Both the position numbers and the translations under genes were made by a program. A stretch of 64,000 bases of DNA from positions 496,001-560,000 of the forward strand of contig NZ_VSSP01000001.1 in NCBI RefSeq assembly GCF_008312895.1, in the 5' to 3' direction. Origin of the DNA: Luteimonas suaedae (lineage in GTDB: Bacteria > Pseudomonadota > Gammaproteobacteria > Xanthomonadales > Xanthomonadaceae). Numbering within the stretch: the stretch's first letter is position 1; every line of letters starts with the position of its first letter. Positions 36,130 through 44,501 of the stretch are shown here, piece by piece. The notes under the pieces were generated by a model that worked only from the letters and a program-made list of their open reading frames with translations, had not been told where the DNA came from and made no database searches.

Positions 36130-36934
36130 CGCACTGGTGCTGGGCCTGTTGGCAGTGCTGCTTTCCACGGCGTGTTCGCGCCTGTCGTTCGTCAAACCCA
36201 GCGCCAAGCGCGGCGATTCCGAGCAGGTCGCGCAGCGCTACGACGTCAGTGGCACCGCCGAGAGCCGGCGACGGTCCGAGAACCGCCTGCGCCTGGCCCG
36301 GGCCGGGCAGGCGCTCGCCAATGGCGAACCCGAAACTGCCGAAAAGCTGGTCCGCGAGGCGCTCAAGGCCGATCCGGGCGATGCGGAGGCGCTGACCCTG
36401 ATGGCCCTGCTCGAGTCGCGGCGCGGGCGCAGCCAGGAAGCCGGCGGCTACTACGCCAGGGCCGCCGAGCTGGCGCCCGCCAGCGGCCGGGCGCAGAACA
36501 ACTACGGCGCCTGGCTGTGCGGCAACGGGCGGGCCGCCGAGGCGATGGCGTATTTCGACAGAGCGCTGGCCACGCCGGGATACCCGGAGCCGGCCTCCGC
36601 GTTGGCCAATGCCGGTGCCTGCGCCGAAGCGGCCGGGCAACCCGAGCGGGTCGAGCGCGACCTGCGTGCGGCGCTTTCGCTGCAGCCGACCAATGCCGTG
36701 GCGTTGTCAGCGATGGCCGAATACCAGTACCGTAAGGGGAGTTACCTGGAAGCACGTGCATTTTCGCAGCGCCGCCTCGCCGCGGCGCCGGCGTCAGCCG
36801 ACGTTCTTCTATTGGCGTCACAAATCGAGGAAAGACTCGGCGACAAGGCCGCCGCCGATCGCTACCGTCAGCGTTTGGGGAAGGAGTTCCCGCAGGCGTT
36901 GTCCGCACAACCCGGGGAAAGCAGACAACCATGA
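36116..36934 (+). CDS. pilF: Type IV pilus biogenesis lipoprotein PilF/PilW
   Basis: Outer-membrane pilotin-like lipoprotein that helps the PilQ secretin assemble (272 residues). The signal peptide ends in a lipobox (LLSTAC, Cys at 20). The rest is about six TPR repeats, with [20 protein letters not shown] and [20 protein letters not shown] characteristic of PilF. It overlaps rlmN by 14 bases and rodZ by 4 bases, so the genes are translationally coupled. No other pilus genes are in the window; pilF commonly sits alone beside rlmN. Confidence 0.93.
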
Positions 36935-37779
36935 CTTCTGCAGCGAATGCAGGCATGCCCGAGCAGGGCTGCGGCGATCGCCTTCGTGAGGCGCGCGCCG
37001 CCGCCGGCTTGGACATCGCCGATGTGGCAGCAAAAATGCACGTTCCGGTTCGGGTCGTCGAATCGCTCGAGGCCGAGGACTGGGGGCGCTTGGGGGCGCC
37101 GGTATTCGTCCGTGGACAGTTGCGCAGTTATGCGCGGGCGCTCGGCCTTCCGCCCGACGCGCTGCTGCCGGCGCAGGCATCCACTCCGATCCAGCCGCCG
37201 CAGCTCGAACCACGCACCTTCACCTCTCCGCTGCAGCGGTTCGCCGAACAGGCCGCGCGCCGCCTGGTCTATGTCGTGATCACCGCGGCGATCGCAGTGC
37301 CGGTCTGGATGGTGACGCGTCAGCATGTGGACAGCGATCCGCAGGAAACCGCATCGCTCGACATTGATCCCGGTCGGGGCCAGGCCGCTGCCGCACCCGG
37401 ACGATCATCGCCTTCGTCGCAGGCCGAACAGCAACCGTTCGTGGCTTCGCTGACGCCGATCCAGAGCCGGAAGTCGCAGAAACCCCGCTCGCCGGAACCG
37501 CAACAGCCCTCGGCGGCGGCGCTGACGTTGCAGTTCAGCGACGACAGTTGGGTGGAAGTGCAGTCGGCCGAAGGCCGCTCGCTGGAGCAGGCGCTGGTCC
37601 GCGCCGGCGAACGTCGCAGCTACGCGGCCGGCGAAGTGGGGCGCATCGTGCTCGGCAATGCCGGTGCGGTCGAAGTGCGCCGGTACGGCCGCGTTCAGGA
37701 TATGACGCCCTATCAGCGAGCGAACGTCGCACGCTTTACGGTATCCTCTGACGGTTCGATGGCACCAGCGACCGAGTAA
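36931..37779 (+). CDS. rodZ: RodZ-type helix-turn-helix membrane protein
   Basis: Links the MreB cytoskeleton to the cell-wall elongation machinery. It has 282 residues. A cytoplasmic helix-turn-helix domain (about 15-85; LREARAAAGLDIADVAAKM) is followed by one membrane helix near 112-130 (LVYVVITAAIAVPVWMV) and a proline/serine-rich periplasmic linker. The C-terminal DUF4115 beta domain has LQFSDDSWVEVQSAEG. It starts within the pilF stop. In E. coli ispG and hisS come next; here they are absent and yfgM follows. Confidence 0.9.
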   Translation: MTSAANAGMPEQGCGDRLREARAAAGLDIADVAAKMHVPVRVVESLEAEDWGRLGAPVFVRGQLRSYARALGLPPDALLPAQASTPIQPPQLEPRTFTSPLQRFAEQAARRLVYVVITAAIAVPVWMVTRQHVDSDPQETASLDIDPGRGQAAAAPGRSSPSSQAEQQPFVASLTPIQSRKSQKPRSPEPQQPSAAALTLQFSDDSWVEVQSAEGRSLEQALVRAGERRSYAAGEVGRIVLGNAGAVEVRRYGRVQDMTPYQRANVARFTVSSDGSMAPATE

Positions 37780-37820
37780 CGTCCGCCACGGCCCGCCACG
37801 CGGGTCCGCGACACGCAGAC

Positions 37821-37845
37821 ACGGGCCCGGCAGCGGGCCCGTTTC
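37821..37845 (+). terminator. Rho-independent terminator after rodZ
   Basis: ACGGGCCCG (37821-37829) pairs perfectly with CGGGCCCGT (37834-37842) around a 4-nt loop, then TT follows. It separates the ndk-rlmN-pilF-rodZ run from yfgM-bamB. Confidence 0.65.
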
Positions 37846-37887
37846 CCATGACAGGGCCCGCGCCCGGCGCGCAGGGCGAGAGACAGT

Positions 37888-38520
37888 ATGGCGATCGAAA
37901 TTCTCGACGAACACGAACAGGGCGAACGGGTCCGTGAATGGCTGCGACGCAACGGATTCGGACTGTTTGCCGGCGTGGTGCTCGGGCTGGGAATAATCGG
38001 TGGCTGGCAGTGGTGGCAGCGGCACCAGCACGGTGAGCGCGTACAGGGCGGCGAGCGCTACCAGGCGGCGCTCGCCAGCATCCAGGCCGGCGATCTCGAC
38101 GCCGCCCGGAACCAGGCGCAGGAGCTGCGGAAGGGCGGCGTCTACGGCGCCCTGATTGCCTTCGACCTGGCCAAGGCCGAGTTCGAAGCCGGCGACCGCG
38201 AGGCCGCCATCGCCACGTTGCAGCAGGCAGCCGATGCCGCCGGTCCCGCGCTCGAGCCGATCCGCCGCCAGCGCCTGGCGCAACTGCTGATCGATGCGGG
38301 ACAGGCGCAAGAAGCGGCGACCCTGCTCTCGGACGCCGCCGACGCCACCGGGCTCGAAACGCTGGGCGACGCCCGGTTCGCGCTCGACCAACGCGACCAG
38401 GCGCGGCAGGCCTACGAGGAAGCGCTGCGACGGATGGACGTCGCGGCGCCGCAGCGCCGCCTGGTCGAACTCAAGCTCACCCAAGCCGGCGGCAAGCCGT
38501 CCCAGCCCGAGACCATTTGA
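37888..38520 (+). CDS. YfgM-family inner-membrane TPR protein
   Basis: Periplasmic chaperone-like protein tied to the SecYEG translocon and PpiD in E. coli (210 residues). A short cytoplasmic N-terminus (MAIEILDEHEQGERVREW) precedes one membrane helix at about 24-41 and a TPR domain facing the periplasm (AALASIQAGDLDAARNQAQE; FDLAKAEFEAGDREAAIATL). A GGCGAGAG site precedes the ATG. bamB begins on the last base of its stop codon, which matches the widespread yfgM-bamB-der order and supports a role in outer-membrane protein traffic. Confidence 0.9.
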   Translation: MAIEILDEHEQGERVREWLRRNGFGLFAGVVLGLGIIGGWQWWQRHQHGERVQGGERYQAALASIQAGDLDAARNQAQELRKGGVYGALIAFDLAKAEFEAGDREAAIATLQQAADAAGPALEPIRRQRLAQLLIDAGQAQEAATLLSDAADATGLETLGDARFALDQRDQARQAYEEALRRMDVAAPQRRLVELKLTQAGGKPSQPETI

Positions 38521-39719
38521 TGAAGCCAGCGAAGATCAAGCCACATTCCCTGCTGCTGCGCACCGCCGCGGTGCTGCTATGCGCGATCGCGGTGTCGGGT
38601 TGCAGCACGATCCGTGGCTGGTTCGATGGCGACGACGACGAGGTCAATACCACCGATCCGGCCGAACTCACCGATTTTACCCCGTCGGTTTCGGTGTCGC
38701 GGATCTGGACCGCCTCTGCCGGCAAGGGCGAGAAGCGGATCGGTGCCGGGCAGGCTCCGACCGTGGCCGACGGCCGCGTCTATGCCGCCGCGATCGAGGG
38801 CGGCGTGCGCGCGTTCGACCTGCAGAGTGGCGCCACGCTCTGGCACCACGAATCCGACCTCCGGCTCTCCGGCGGCCCGGGTGTCGGCGAGGGCCTGGTC
38901 GTGGCCGGCGGCCTGGAAGGCGATGTGCTGGCGCTGGACGCGGAGAGCGGCAGCGAACGCTGGCGCGCCAGGGTCGGCAACGAAGTCATTGCCGCGCCCG
39001 CGATCGGGCAGGGCATCGTGATCGTGAGGTCCAACGACGGTCGGGTGACCGCCTTCGATGCGGCCAGCGGCGAGCGTCGCTGGTTCTGGGTCCGCGACCT
39101 GCCGCCGCTCACCGTGCGCGGCAACGACGCACCGGTGCTCGGCCCGGGCTACGTGTTCGTCGGCAACGACGACGGCACCGTGGTCGCGCTCGGCCTTGCC
39201 GATGGCCGTCCCATCTGGGAACAGGCCGTCGGCCAGCCCGATGGCCGGACCGACCTGGAACGCATGACCGACATCGACGGCAGCCCGGTCCTGGACGAGA
39301 CCATTCTGTACGCCAGCAGCTACAAGCAGCAGACCATGGCGATCGAAGCGCCGAGCGGCCGCCCGCTGTGGTCCAGCGACCGCGGCGGCGCCGGTCGCAT
39401 CGGGCTCGGCTCCGATCGCCTGGTGGTCGCCGACCCGGCCGGAACCGTCTGGGCGCTGGACAAGAACGGCGGTTCTGCCCTGTGGCAGCAGGACGTGCTG
39501 GCACGACGCAACCTCAGCTCGGCGGCGGTGCAGGACGGCCATGCCGTGGTCGGCGATTTCGACGGCTATCTGCACTGGCTCAAGCTCGAGAACGGCGAGC
39601 TGGCGGCGCGCACCCGCGCCGGCCGCGCCGCCATCAAGGGCGCTCCGGTCATCGCCGATGGCATTCTGGTGGTGCAGAACATCAAGGGCGACCTGAGCGC
39701 TTACCGGCTGGAGCAGTAA
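38520..39719 (+). CDS. bamB: Outer membrane assembly lipoprotein BamB
   Basis: Accessory lipoprotein of the BAM complex that folds beta-barrel proteins into the outer membrane. It has 399 residues with a lipobox VSGC. The mature protein is an eight-bladed PQQ-type propeller; blade motifs repeat as AFDLQSGATLWHH, ALDAESGSERWRARVG, AFDAASGERRWFW and AIEAPSGRPLWSS. An in-frame TTG precedes the ATG at 38520, but the ATG is preferred. It is coupled to yfgM and followed by der. Confidence 0.95.
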   Translation: MKPAKIKPHSLLLRTAAVLLCAIAVSGCSTIRGWFDGDDDEVNTTDPAELTDFTPSVSVSRIWTASAGKGEKRIGAGQAPTVADGRVYAAAIEGGVRAFDLQSGATLWHHESDLRLSGGPGVGEGLVVAGGLEGDVLALDAESGSERWRARVGNEVIAAPAIGQGIVIVRSNDGRVTAFDAASGERRWFWVRDLPPLTVRGNDAPVLGPGYVFVGNDDGTVVALGLADGRPIWEQAVGQPDGRTDLERMTDIDGSPVLDETILYASSYKQQTMAIEAPSGRPLWSSDRGGAGRIGLGSDRLVVADPAGTVWALDKNGGSALWQQDVLARRNLSSAAVQDGHAVVGDFDGYLHWLKLENGELAARTRAGRAAIKGAPVIADGILVVQNIKGDLSAYRLEQ

Positions 39720-39886
39720 AAGCCGGGAATCGAGAATAGGGAATAGGGAATCGGCCACGGCCGACCCCAGCGACACCGCGGTTCCCGGCCCTGTCGCTCA
39801 CGCCTCCCATGACGGGGCGGCGTGAACCATGCCTTCCGCCGTCCTGTTTTACGATTTCCCATTCCCGATTCCCCATTCCCGGCCCC
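39719..39886. repeat. Inverted element, GGGAATAGGGAATCGG family
   Basis: Left arm 39719-39754 and right arm 39851-39886 are inverted copies built from GGGAAT(A/C)GGGAAT units. About 95 bases lie between them. The right arm ends two bases before the der ATG, so the der ribosome binding region is part of the element. Confidence 0.75.
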
Positions 39887-39888
39887 CA

Positions 39889-41304
39889 ATGCTCCCACTC
39901 GTCGCCCTTGTCGGCCGCCCGAACGTCGGCAAGTCGACGTTGTTCAACGCGCTGACCCGCAGTCGCGACGCGCTGGTGCATGATCAGCCGGGGGTGACCC
40001 GCGACCGCAACTACGGCGTCTGCCGGCTCGAGCCGGAGCGCCCGTTCGTGCTGGTCGATACCGGCGGCATCGCCGGCGAGAACATCCATCTCGAAACCGG
40101 CGGGCTGGCCGGCGCGACCGCGCGCCAGGCCCGGGCCGCCGCGGACGAAGCCGACCTGGTGCTGTTCATCGTCGACGGCCGCGAAGGCCCGACGGCGCTG
40201 GACGACGAGCTCGTACAGTGGCTGCGCAAGCGCGACCGGCCGGTGCTGCTGGTGGTCAACAAGACCGATGGCATCGATACACGCGCGGCGATGGCCGAGT
40301 TCGCCCGCTATGGATTCAGCGATGCATTGCCAGTGTCGTCGGCGCACCGCCAGGGGATCGACGAACTGCTGGCCGAGGTCCTCGGGCGCCTGCCGGTGGA
40401 CGGCGACACCGAGGTGCTCGACGAGGATCCGGAACGCATGCGCGTGGCCTTCATCGGGCGGCCGAACGTTGGCAAGTCGACGCTGGTGAACCGGCTGCTC
40501 GGCGAGGAGCGCATGATCGCCTCGGAGGTGCCGGGCACCACCCGCGACTCGATCGCGGTGGACCTCGAACGCGACGGCCGCAAGTACCGACTGGTCGACA
40601 CCGCCGGCATCCGCCGCAAGGCGCGCGTGGAGGAGGCGGTGGAGAAGTTCTCGATCGTCAAGACGCTGCAGGCGATCGAGCACTGCCAGATCGCCGTAGT
40701 GTTGCTGGACGCCAGCGAGGGCGTCACCGACCAGGATGCCAGCGTGCTCGGCGCGGTGCTCGACGCCGGCCGCGCGCTGGTGGTCGCGGTCAATAAATGG
40801 GACGGACTGACCGCCTACCAGCGCGAGCAAACCGAAGCGCTGCTGTCGCGCAAGCTGGTGTTCATGCCGTGGGCCGAGGCGGTGCGGATCAGCGCCAAGC
40901 ACGGTTCCGGACTGCGCGAGCTGTTCCGCGCGATCCACCGCGCGCACGCCTCGGCGATGCGCGAGTTCGGCACCTCCGAGGTCACTCGCGCGCTGGAGGC
41001 CGCCTACGCGGCAAGCCCGCCGCCGACGGTGCGCGGCCATGTCGCCAAGCTGCGCTTCGCCCACCCGGGCGGCAGCAACCCGCCGACCTTCGTGGTCCAC
41101 GGCAACCGCCTGCGCACGCTGTCGGACAGCTATCGCCGCTATCTGGAGAATTTCTTCCGCAAGCGCTTCAAGCTGGTCGGCACGCCGGTGCGGTTCGTGT
41201 TCAAGGAAGGCGAGAACCCCTACAAGGACCACAAGAACGTACTGACCGAGCGCCAGGTCGAGAAGAAACGGCGGCTGATCCGGCACGTCAAGCGAAAGGG
41301 CTGA
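39889..41304 (+). CDS. der: Ribosome-associated GTPase Der
   Basis: Double-GTPase needed for 50S subunit maturation (471 residues). The two G domains have P-loops [12 protein letters not shown] (about 9-20) and [12 protein letters not shown] (about 187-198), with NKTD and NKWD base-recognition motifs. A C-terminal KH-like domain follows (about 365-471). The ATG at 39889 gives the family start [16 protein letters not shown]. An in-frame ATG at 39829 would add residues encoded by the repeat. No Shine-Dalgarno sequence is visible because the repeat arm abuts the start. Confidence 0.97.
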   Translation: MLPLVALVGRPNVGKSTLFNALTRSRDALVHDQPGVTRDRNYGVCRLEPERPFVLVDTGGIAGENIHLETGGLAGATARQARAAADEADLVLFIVDGREGPTALDDELVQWLRKRDRPVLLVVNKTDGIDTRAAMAEFARYGFSDALPVSSAHRQGIDELLAEVLGRLPVDGDTEVLDEDPERMRVAFIGRPNVGKSTLVNRLLGEERMIASEVPGTTRDSIAVDLERDGRKYRLVDTAGIRRKARVEEAVEKFSIVKTLQAIEHCQIAVVLLDASEGVTDQDASVLGAVLDAGRALVVAVNKWDGLTAYQREQTEALLSRKLVFMPWAEAVRISAKHGSGLRELFRAIHRAHASAMREFGTSEVTRALEAAYAASPPPTVRGHVAKLRFAHPGGSNPPTFVVHGNRLRTLSDSYRRYLENFFRKRFKLVGTPVRFVFKEGENPYKDHKNVLTERQVEKKRRLIRHVKRKG

Positions 41305-41337
41305 CATGGCCGAGAGGGGGCGCAGGTGCCAGGTGGC

Positions 41338-41931
41338 ATGAACGCACGACCTCCGGCGCTCGGCCAGGAGGCCGTAACGCTCGGTATGCTCGCCGGCGGC
41401 CGCGGGCTGCGGCTGGGCGGCGCCGACAAGGCCTGGCTGCGCCGCGATGGCGTGGCCCAGGTGCAGCGCCTGGCCGCGCGGTTCGCGCCCGAGACGGGCG
41501 CCGTGCTGGTCAGTGCCAACCGTGCAGCCGAACGTTATGCCGCCGTCGGTCTGACCATGGTTGCCGACCGCACACCCGACGTCGGACCGCTCGGCGGGCT
41601 CGATGCGCTCGCGCAGGCGTGCGGCAGCGACTGGCTGCTGACTGTCCCCGTGGACGTGGTGTCGGTCAATGACTGCCTGTTGCCGAGTCTGGCCGCTGCC
41701 GGCGGCACGGGGGCGTATGCGGTCGACGATGACGGCGTGCAGCCGCTGGTCGCGCTGTGGCGGGTCGAAGCCCTGCGACGGGCGGCCGCCGCCGCGATCG
41801 CATCCGGCGATCTCGCGGTGCAGGTACTGCAGCGGCGGCTGGGCATGGCAGCGGTGCGGCTGGCCGGCGTACGCTTCGGCAATCTCAACACCCCGGAGGA
41901 CCTGGCCGCAGCCGGCTTCGACCCGGCATGA
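41338..41931 (+). CDS. mobA: Molybdenum cofactor guanylyltransferase
   Basis: Adds GMP to molybdopterin to give the bis-MGD form of the cofactor (197 residues). The nucleotide-binding signature is LAGGRGLRLGGADKAWL near residue 18, a variant of LAGGxSxRMGxDK. The segment TVPVDVVSVND carries the metal-binding aspartate, and GVRFGNLNTPEDLAAA is the usual C-terminal pattern. An AGGTGG site precedes the ATG at 41338. moeA starts 7 bases after the stop and moeB follows, a small molybdenum-cofactor cluster. Confidence 0.92.
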   Translation: MNARPPALGQEAVTLGMLAGGRGLRLGGADKAWLRRDGVAQVQRLAARFAPETGAVLVSANRAAERYAAVGLTMVADRTPDVGPLGGLDALAQACGSDWLLTVPVDVVSVNDCLLPSLAAAGGTGAYAVDDDGVQPLVALWRVEALRRAAAAAIASGDLAVQVLQRRLGMAAVRLAGVRFGNLNTPEDLAAAGFDPA

Positions 41932-41938
41932 GCCCGAC

Positions 41939-43162
41939 ATGAGCGACTTCCCGACCCGCATCACCTACGCCGCTGCCTGCGAGATCGTCGATGCCGTTGC
42001 CATCGACAGGCAACGGCCGCCCGAACGCTGTGCGCTGCCGCGTGCACATGGCCGGGTGCTCGCGGCCGACGTGCATGCGGTGCTGCAGCAACCGCCATTC
42101 GACAATTCGGCGATGGACGGGTTCGCGCTGCGTCACGCCGACCTGGGCGACGGCGACACCACACTCGAGCTGGCCGGCGAGCAGTTCGCCGGCACCGCGC
42201 TCGACCTGCACATCGGCCCCGGCCAGTGCACGCGCATCACCACCGGCGCGCCGCTGCCCGCCGCTGCCGATACCGTGGTGATGAAGGAGAACGCCGCCGT
42301 CGACGCCAATCGCGTGCGCGTGCTGGTGGCGCCCGGACCTGGGCAGCACGTTCGCCGCGCCGGCGAGGACAGTGCCGTCGGCGACCGTCTGCTGCAGGCG
42401 GGCGACGTCCTGTCGCCGTCGCGGGTCGCCCTGTGCGCATCGCAGGGCATGGCCGAGCTGGAGGTCCGGCGGCGGCCGACGGTCGCGGTCTTCACCACCG
42501 GCGACGAACTGGTGGAGCCCGGGCTGCCGTTGCGGCCGGGCGAAATCTACAACTCCAATCGCGAGCAGCTGATGGGGCTGCTGCGGGCCGAGGGCCTGGA
42601 GCCGGTCGCCTGGCCGACGTTGCCGGACGATCCGGGGACGATCGAATCGGCCCTGCGCCACGCCGGCAACGCCTTCGACCTGGTGATCACCTGCGGCGGC
42701 GTCTCGGCCGGCGAGAAGGACCACGTGCCCGCGCTGCTGCAGGCGCAGGGACGGGTGCGGTTCTGGAAGGTGCGGATGAAGCCGGGCATGCCGTTGCTGC
42801 TGGCCGAGGGTGGCCGGCTCGGCGACGCGCTGTTCCTGTGCCTGCCGGGCAACCCGGTCTCGGTGCTGGCGACCTGGCTGACGCTGGGACGCCGGCTGCT
42901 GGACGGCCTGCAGGGCCGGCGCGAGCCGCGGCTGCGGCTGCACGCGCGCCTGGGCACCGACTGGCACAAGGGCCATGAGCGGCTGGAATTCCTGCGCGGC
43001 CGGCTGCATTGCGGCGACGACGGCGTGCTGCGGGTCGAGCCGAACCCCGCCGACGGCTCGCACCGGATGCGCGCCGCGGCCGATTCCGACGCGCTGATCG
43101 TGCTGGCGGAAGGTCCGCGCGACTATCCCGTCGACAGCGTGGTGGAAGTGCTGCCGTATTGA
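41939..43162 (+). CDS. moeA: Molybdopterin molybdenumtransferase
   Basis: Inserts molybdate into adenylated molybdopterin (407 residues). Motifs: PPFDNSAMDGFALRHADL, ITTGAPLPAAADTVVMKE, FTTGDELVEPG, the cofactor-binding ITCGGVSAGEKDHV, and KVRMKPGMPLLLAEGG. The late segment LPGNPVSVLATWLTL is also conserved. The start at 41939 is close behind mobA. A strong perfect hairpin (43169-43196) follows the stop, before moeB. Confidence 0.95.
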   Translation: MSDFPTRITYAAACEIVDAVAIDRQRPPERCALPRAHGRVLAADVHAVLQQPPFDNSAMDGFALRHADLGDGDTTLELAGEQFAGTALDLHIGPGQCTRITTGAPLPAAADTVVMKENAAVDANRVRVLVAPGPGQHVRRAGEDSAVGDRLLQAGDVLSPSRVALCASQGMAELEVRRRPTVAVFTTGDELVEPGLPLRPGEIYNSNREQLMGLLRAEGLEPVAWPTLPDDPGTIESALRHAGNAFDLVITCGGVSAGEKDHVPALLQAQGRVRFWKVRMKPGMPLLLAEGGRLGDALFLCLPGNPVSVLATWLTLGRRLLDGLQGRREPRLRLHARLGTDWHKGHERLEFLRGRLHCGDDGVLRVEPNPADGSHRMRAAADSDALIVLAEGPRDYPVDSVVEVLPY

Positions 43163-43168
43163 GCACCT

Positions 43169-43196
43169 CGCAGAGCGGAGCGAGCTCCGCTCTGCG
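43169..43196. terminator. Perfect palindrome after moeA
   Basis: Two 13-base arms, CGCAGAGCGGAGC (43169-43181) and its exact complement (43184-43196), are separated by two bases. No T tract follows, so it may be an mRNA-stabilising or REP-like palindrome rather than a terminator. The AGAGCGGAGC core resembles the repeat at 59822-59841. Confidence 0.5.
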
Positions 43197-43254
43197 GCGG
43201 GATGCACCGCAGCGTTCCCGTCCGGGCGCTGCGCAATCGCGCGATAATCGCCGC

Positions 43255-44388
43255 ATGGCGATCCTGGAAATTTCTCCGCGCGAGGCCTACCGGCGACTGG
43301 CCAGTGGCGTGCGCCTGATCGACGTGCGCGAGGAGCACGAGCGCGTGGCCGGCATGGCACAGGGTGCGAGCGGCGTCGAACGGGCGGAACTGGAGCGTGC
43401 GCCCGATCGCCACGCGCCGGTGCGCGACGCGCCGCTCATGCTGATCTGCCAGGGCGGCGCTCGCTCGCTGCAGGCGGCGCAGGCGCTGCAGGCGCAGGGC
43501 TATGCGGATCTCGCCTCGATCGCCGGCGGCACCACGGCCTGGCAGGCGGAAGGCCTGCCGATGACGGCGCCGGAGCCGGGCGTCGACATCGATTTCCACG
43601 AACGCTATTCGCGCCACCTGCGCCTGCCGGAGATCGGCCTGGCCGGGCAGCAGCGGCTGCAACAGGCCCATGTGCTGCTGCTCGGCGCCGGCGGCCTCGG
43701 CTCGCCGGCGGCGTACTATCTGGCCGCGGCCGGCGTCGGCCGCCTGCGGATCGCCGACGACGACGTGGTCGACCGCAGCAACCTGCAGCGGCAGATCCTG
43801 CACACGGAGGATCGCATCGGCACGGCCAAGGTCGCCTCCGCCGCGGCCACGCTCAACGCGCTCAATCCGCGCACCCGGATCGATGCCGTCGCCGAGCGCG
43901 TGACCAGCGCCAACGTCGAGCGCCTGCTCGAGGGCGTCGACGTGGTGATCGACGGCGCCGACAATTTCCCCGTCCGCTACCTGCTCAACGACGCCTGCGT
44001 GAAGCTCGGCAAACCGCTGGTCTACGGCGCGGTGCACCGGTTCGAGGGCCAGGCGAGCGTGTTCGACGCCGGCCGCAGGCGCGGCGAAGCGCCCTGTTAC
44101 CGCTGCCTGTTCCCGGAGCCGCCGCCGCCGGAGGCCGCGCCCAACTGCGCCGAGGCCGGAGTGCTCGGGGTGCTGCCCGGGGTCATCGGCCTGATCCAAG
44201 CCACCGAGGCCATCAAGCTGCTGCTCGGGCTCGGCGATCCGCTCAGCGGCCGCCTGCTGCATTTCGACGCGCTGGCGATGCGCTTCCGCGAGACCCGGCT
44301 GACGCCGGACCCGGACTGCCCGTTGTGCGCGCCGGGCCGCGAATTCCCCGGCTACATCGACTACGCGGCGTTCTGCGCAGCGCGCTGA
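43255..44388 (+). CDS. moeB: Rhodanese-MoeB fusion, molybdopterin-synthase adenylyltransferase
   Basis: Activates the C-terminus of MoaD (or ThiS) by adenylation for sulfur transfer. It has 377 residues. The N-terminal rhodanese domain (1-105) has an active cysteine, Cys65, in LMLICQGGARSLQ. The E1-like ThiF domain (about 120-377) has LGAGGLGSPAAYYLAAAGVG, the arginine finger region SNLQRQILHTEDRIG, and zinc pairs CYRC and CPLC. In eukaryotic Uba4/MOCS3 the rhodanese is at the C-terminus; here the order is reversed. The ATG at 43255 fixes the rhodanese start. Confidence 0.92.
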   Translation: MAILEISPREAYRRLASGVRLIDVREEHERVAGMAQGASGVERAELERAPDRHAPVRDAPLMLICQGGARSLQAAQALQAQGYADLASIAGGTTAWQAEGLPMTAPEPGVDIDFHERYSRHLRLPEIGLAGQQRLQQAHVLLLGAGGLGSPAAYYLAAAGVGRLRIADDDVVDRSNLQRQILHTEDRIGTAKVASAAATLNALNPRTRIDAVAERVTSANVERLLEGVDVVIDGADNFPVRYLLNDACVKLGKPLVYGAVHRFEGQASVFDAGRRRGEAPCYRCLFPEPPPPEAAPNCAEAGVLGVLPGVIGLIQATEAIKLLLGLGDPLSGRLLHFDALAMRFRETRLTPDPDCPLCAPGREFPGYIDYAAFCAAR

Positions 44389-44501
44389 GCGCGGGACGCG
44401 CGGACGGCACTGCGGGGAGTCTTCACATCCGCTGCGGCACGATGCAGGCGAGGCGGGCAACGAGGCTGTCCGTGTCGCGCTGACTACCGACAGGAAGTTC
44501 G

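Noticed and set aside
39829-39888. Longer N-terminus for Der reading through the repeat arm
   Set aside because: The added residues come from the repeat, and a normal ATG directly precedes the conserved G domain. In guaA no such internal start exists, so the cases differ.
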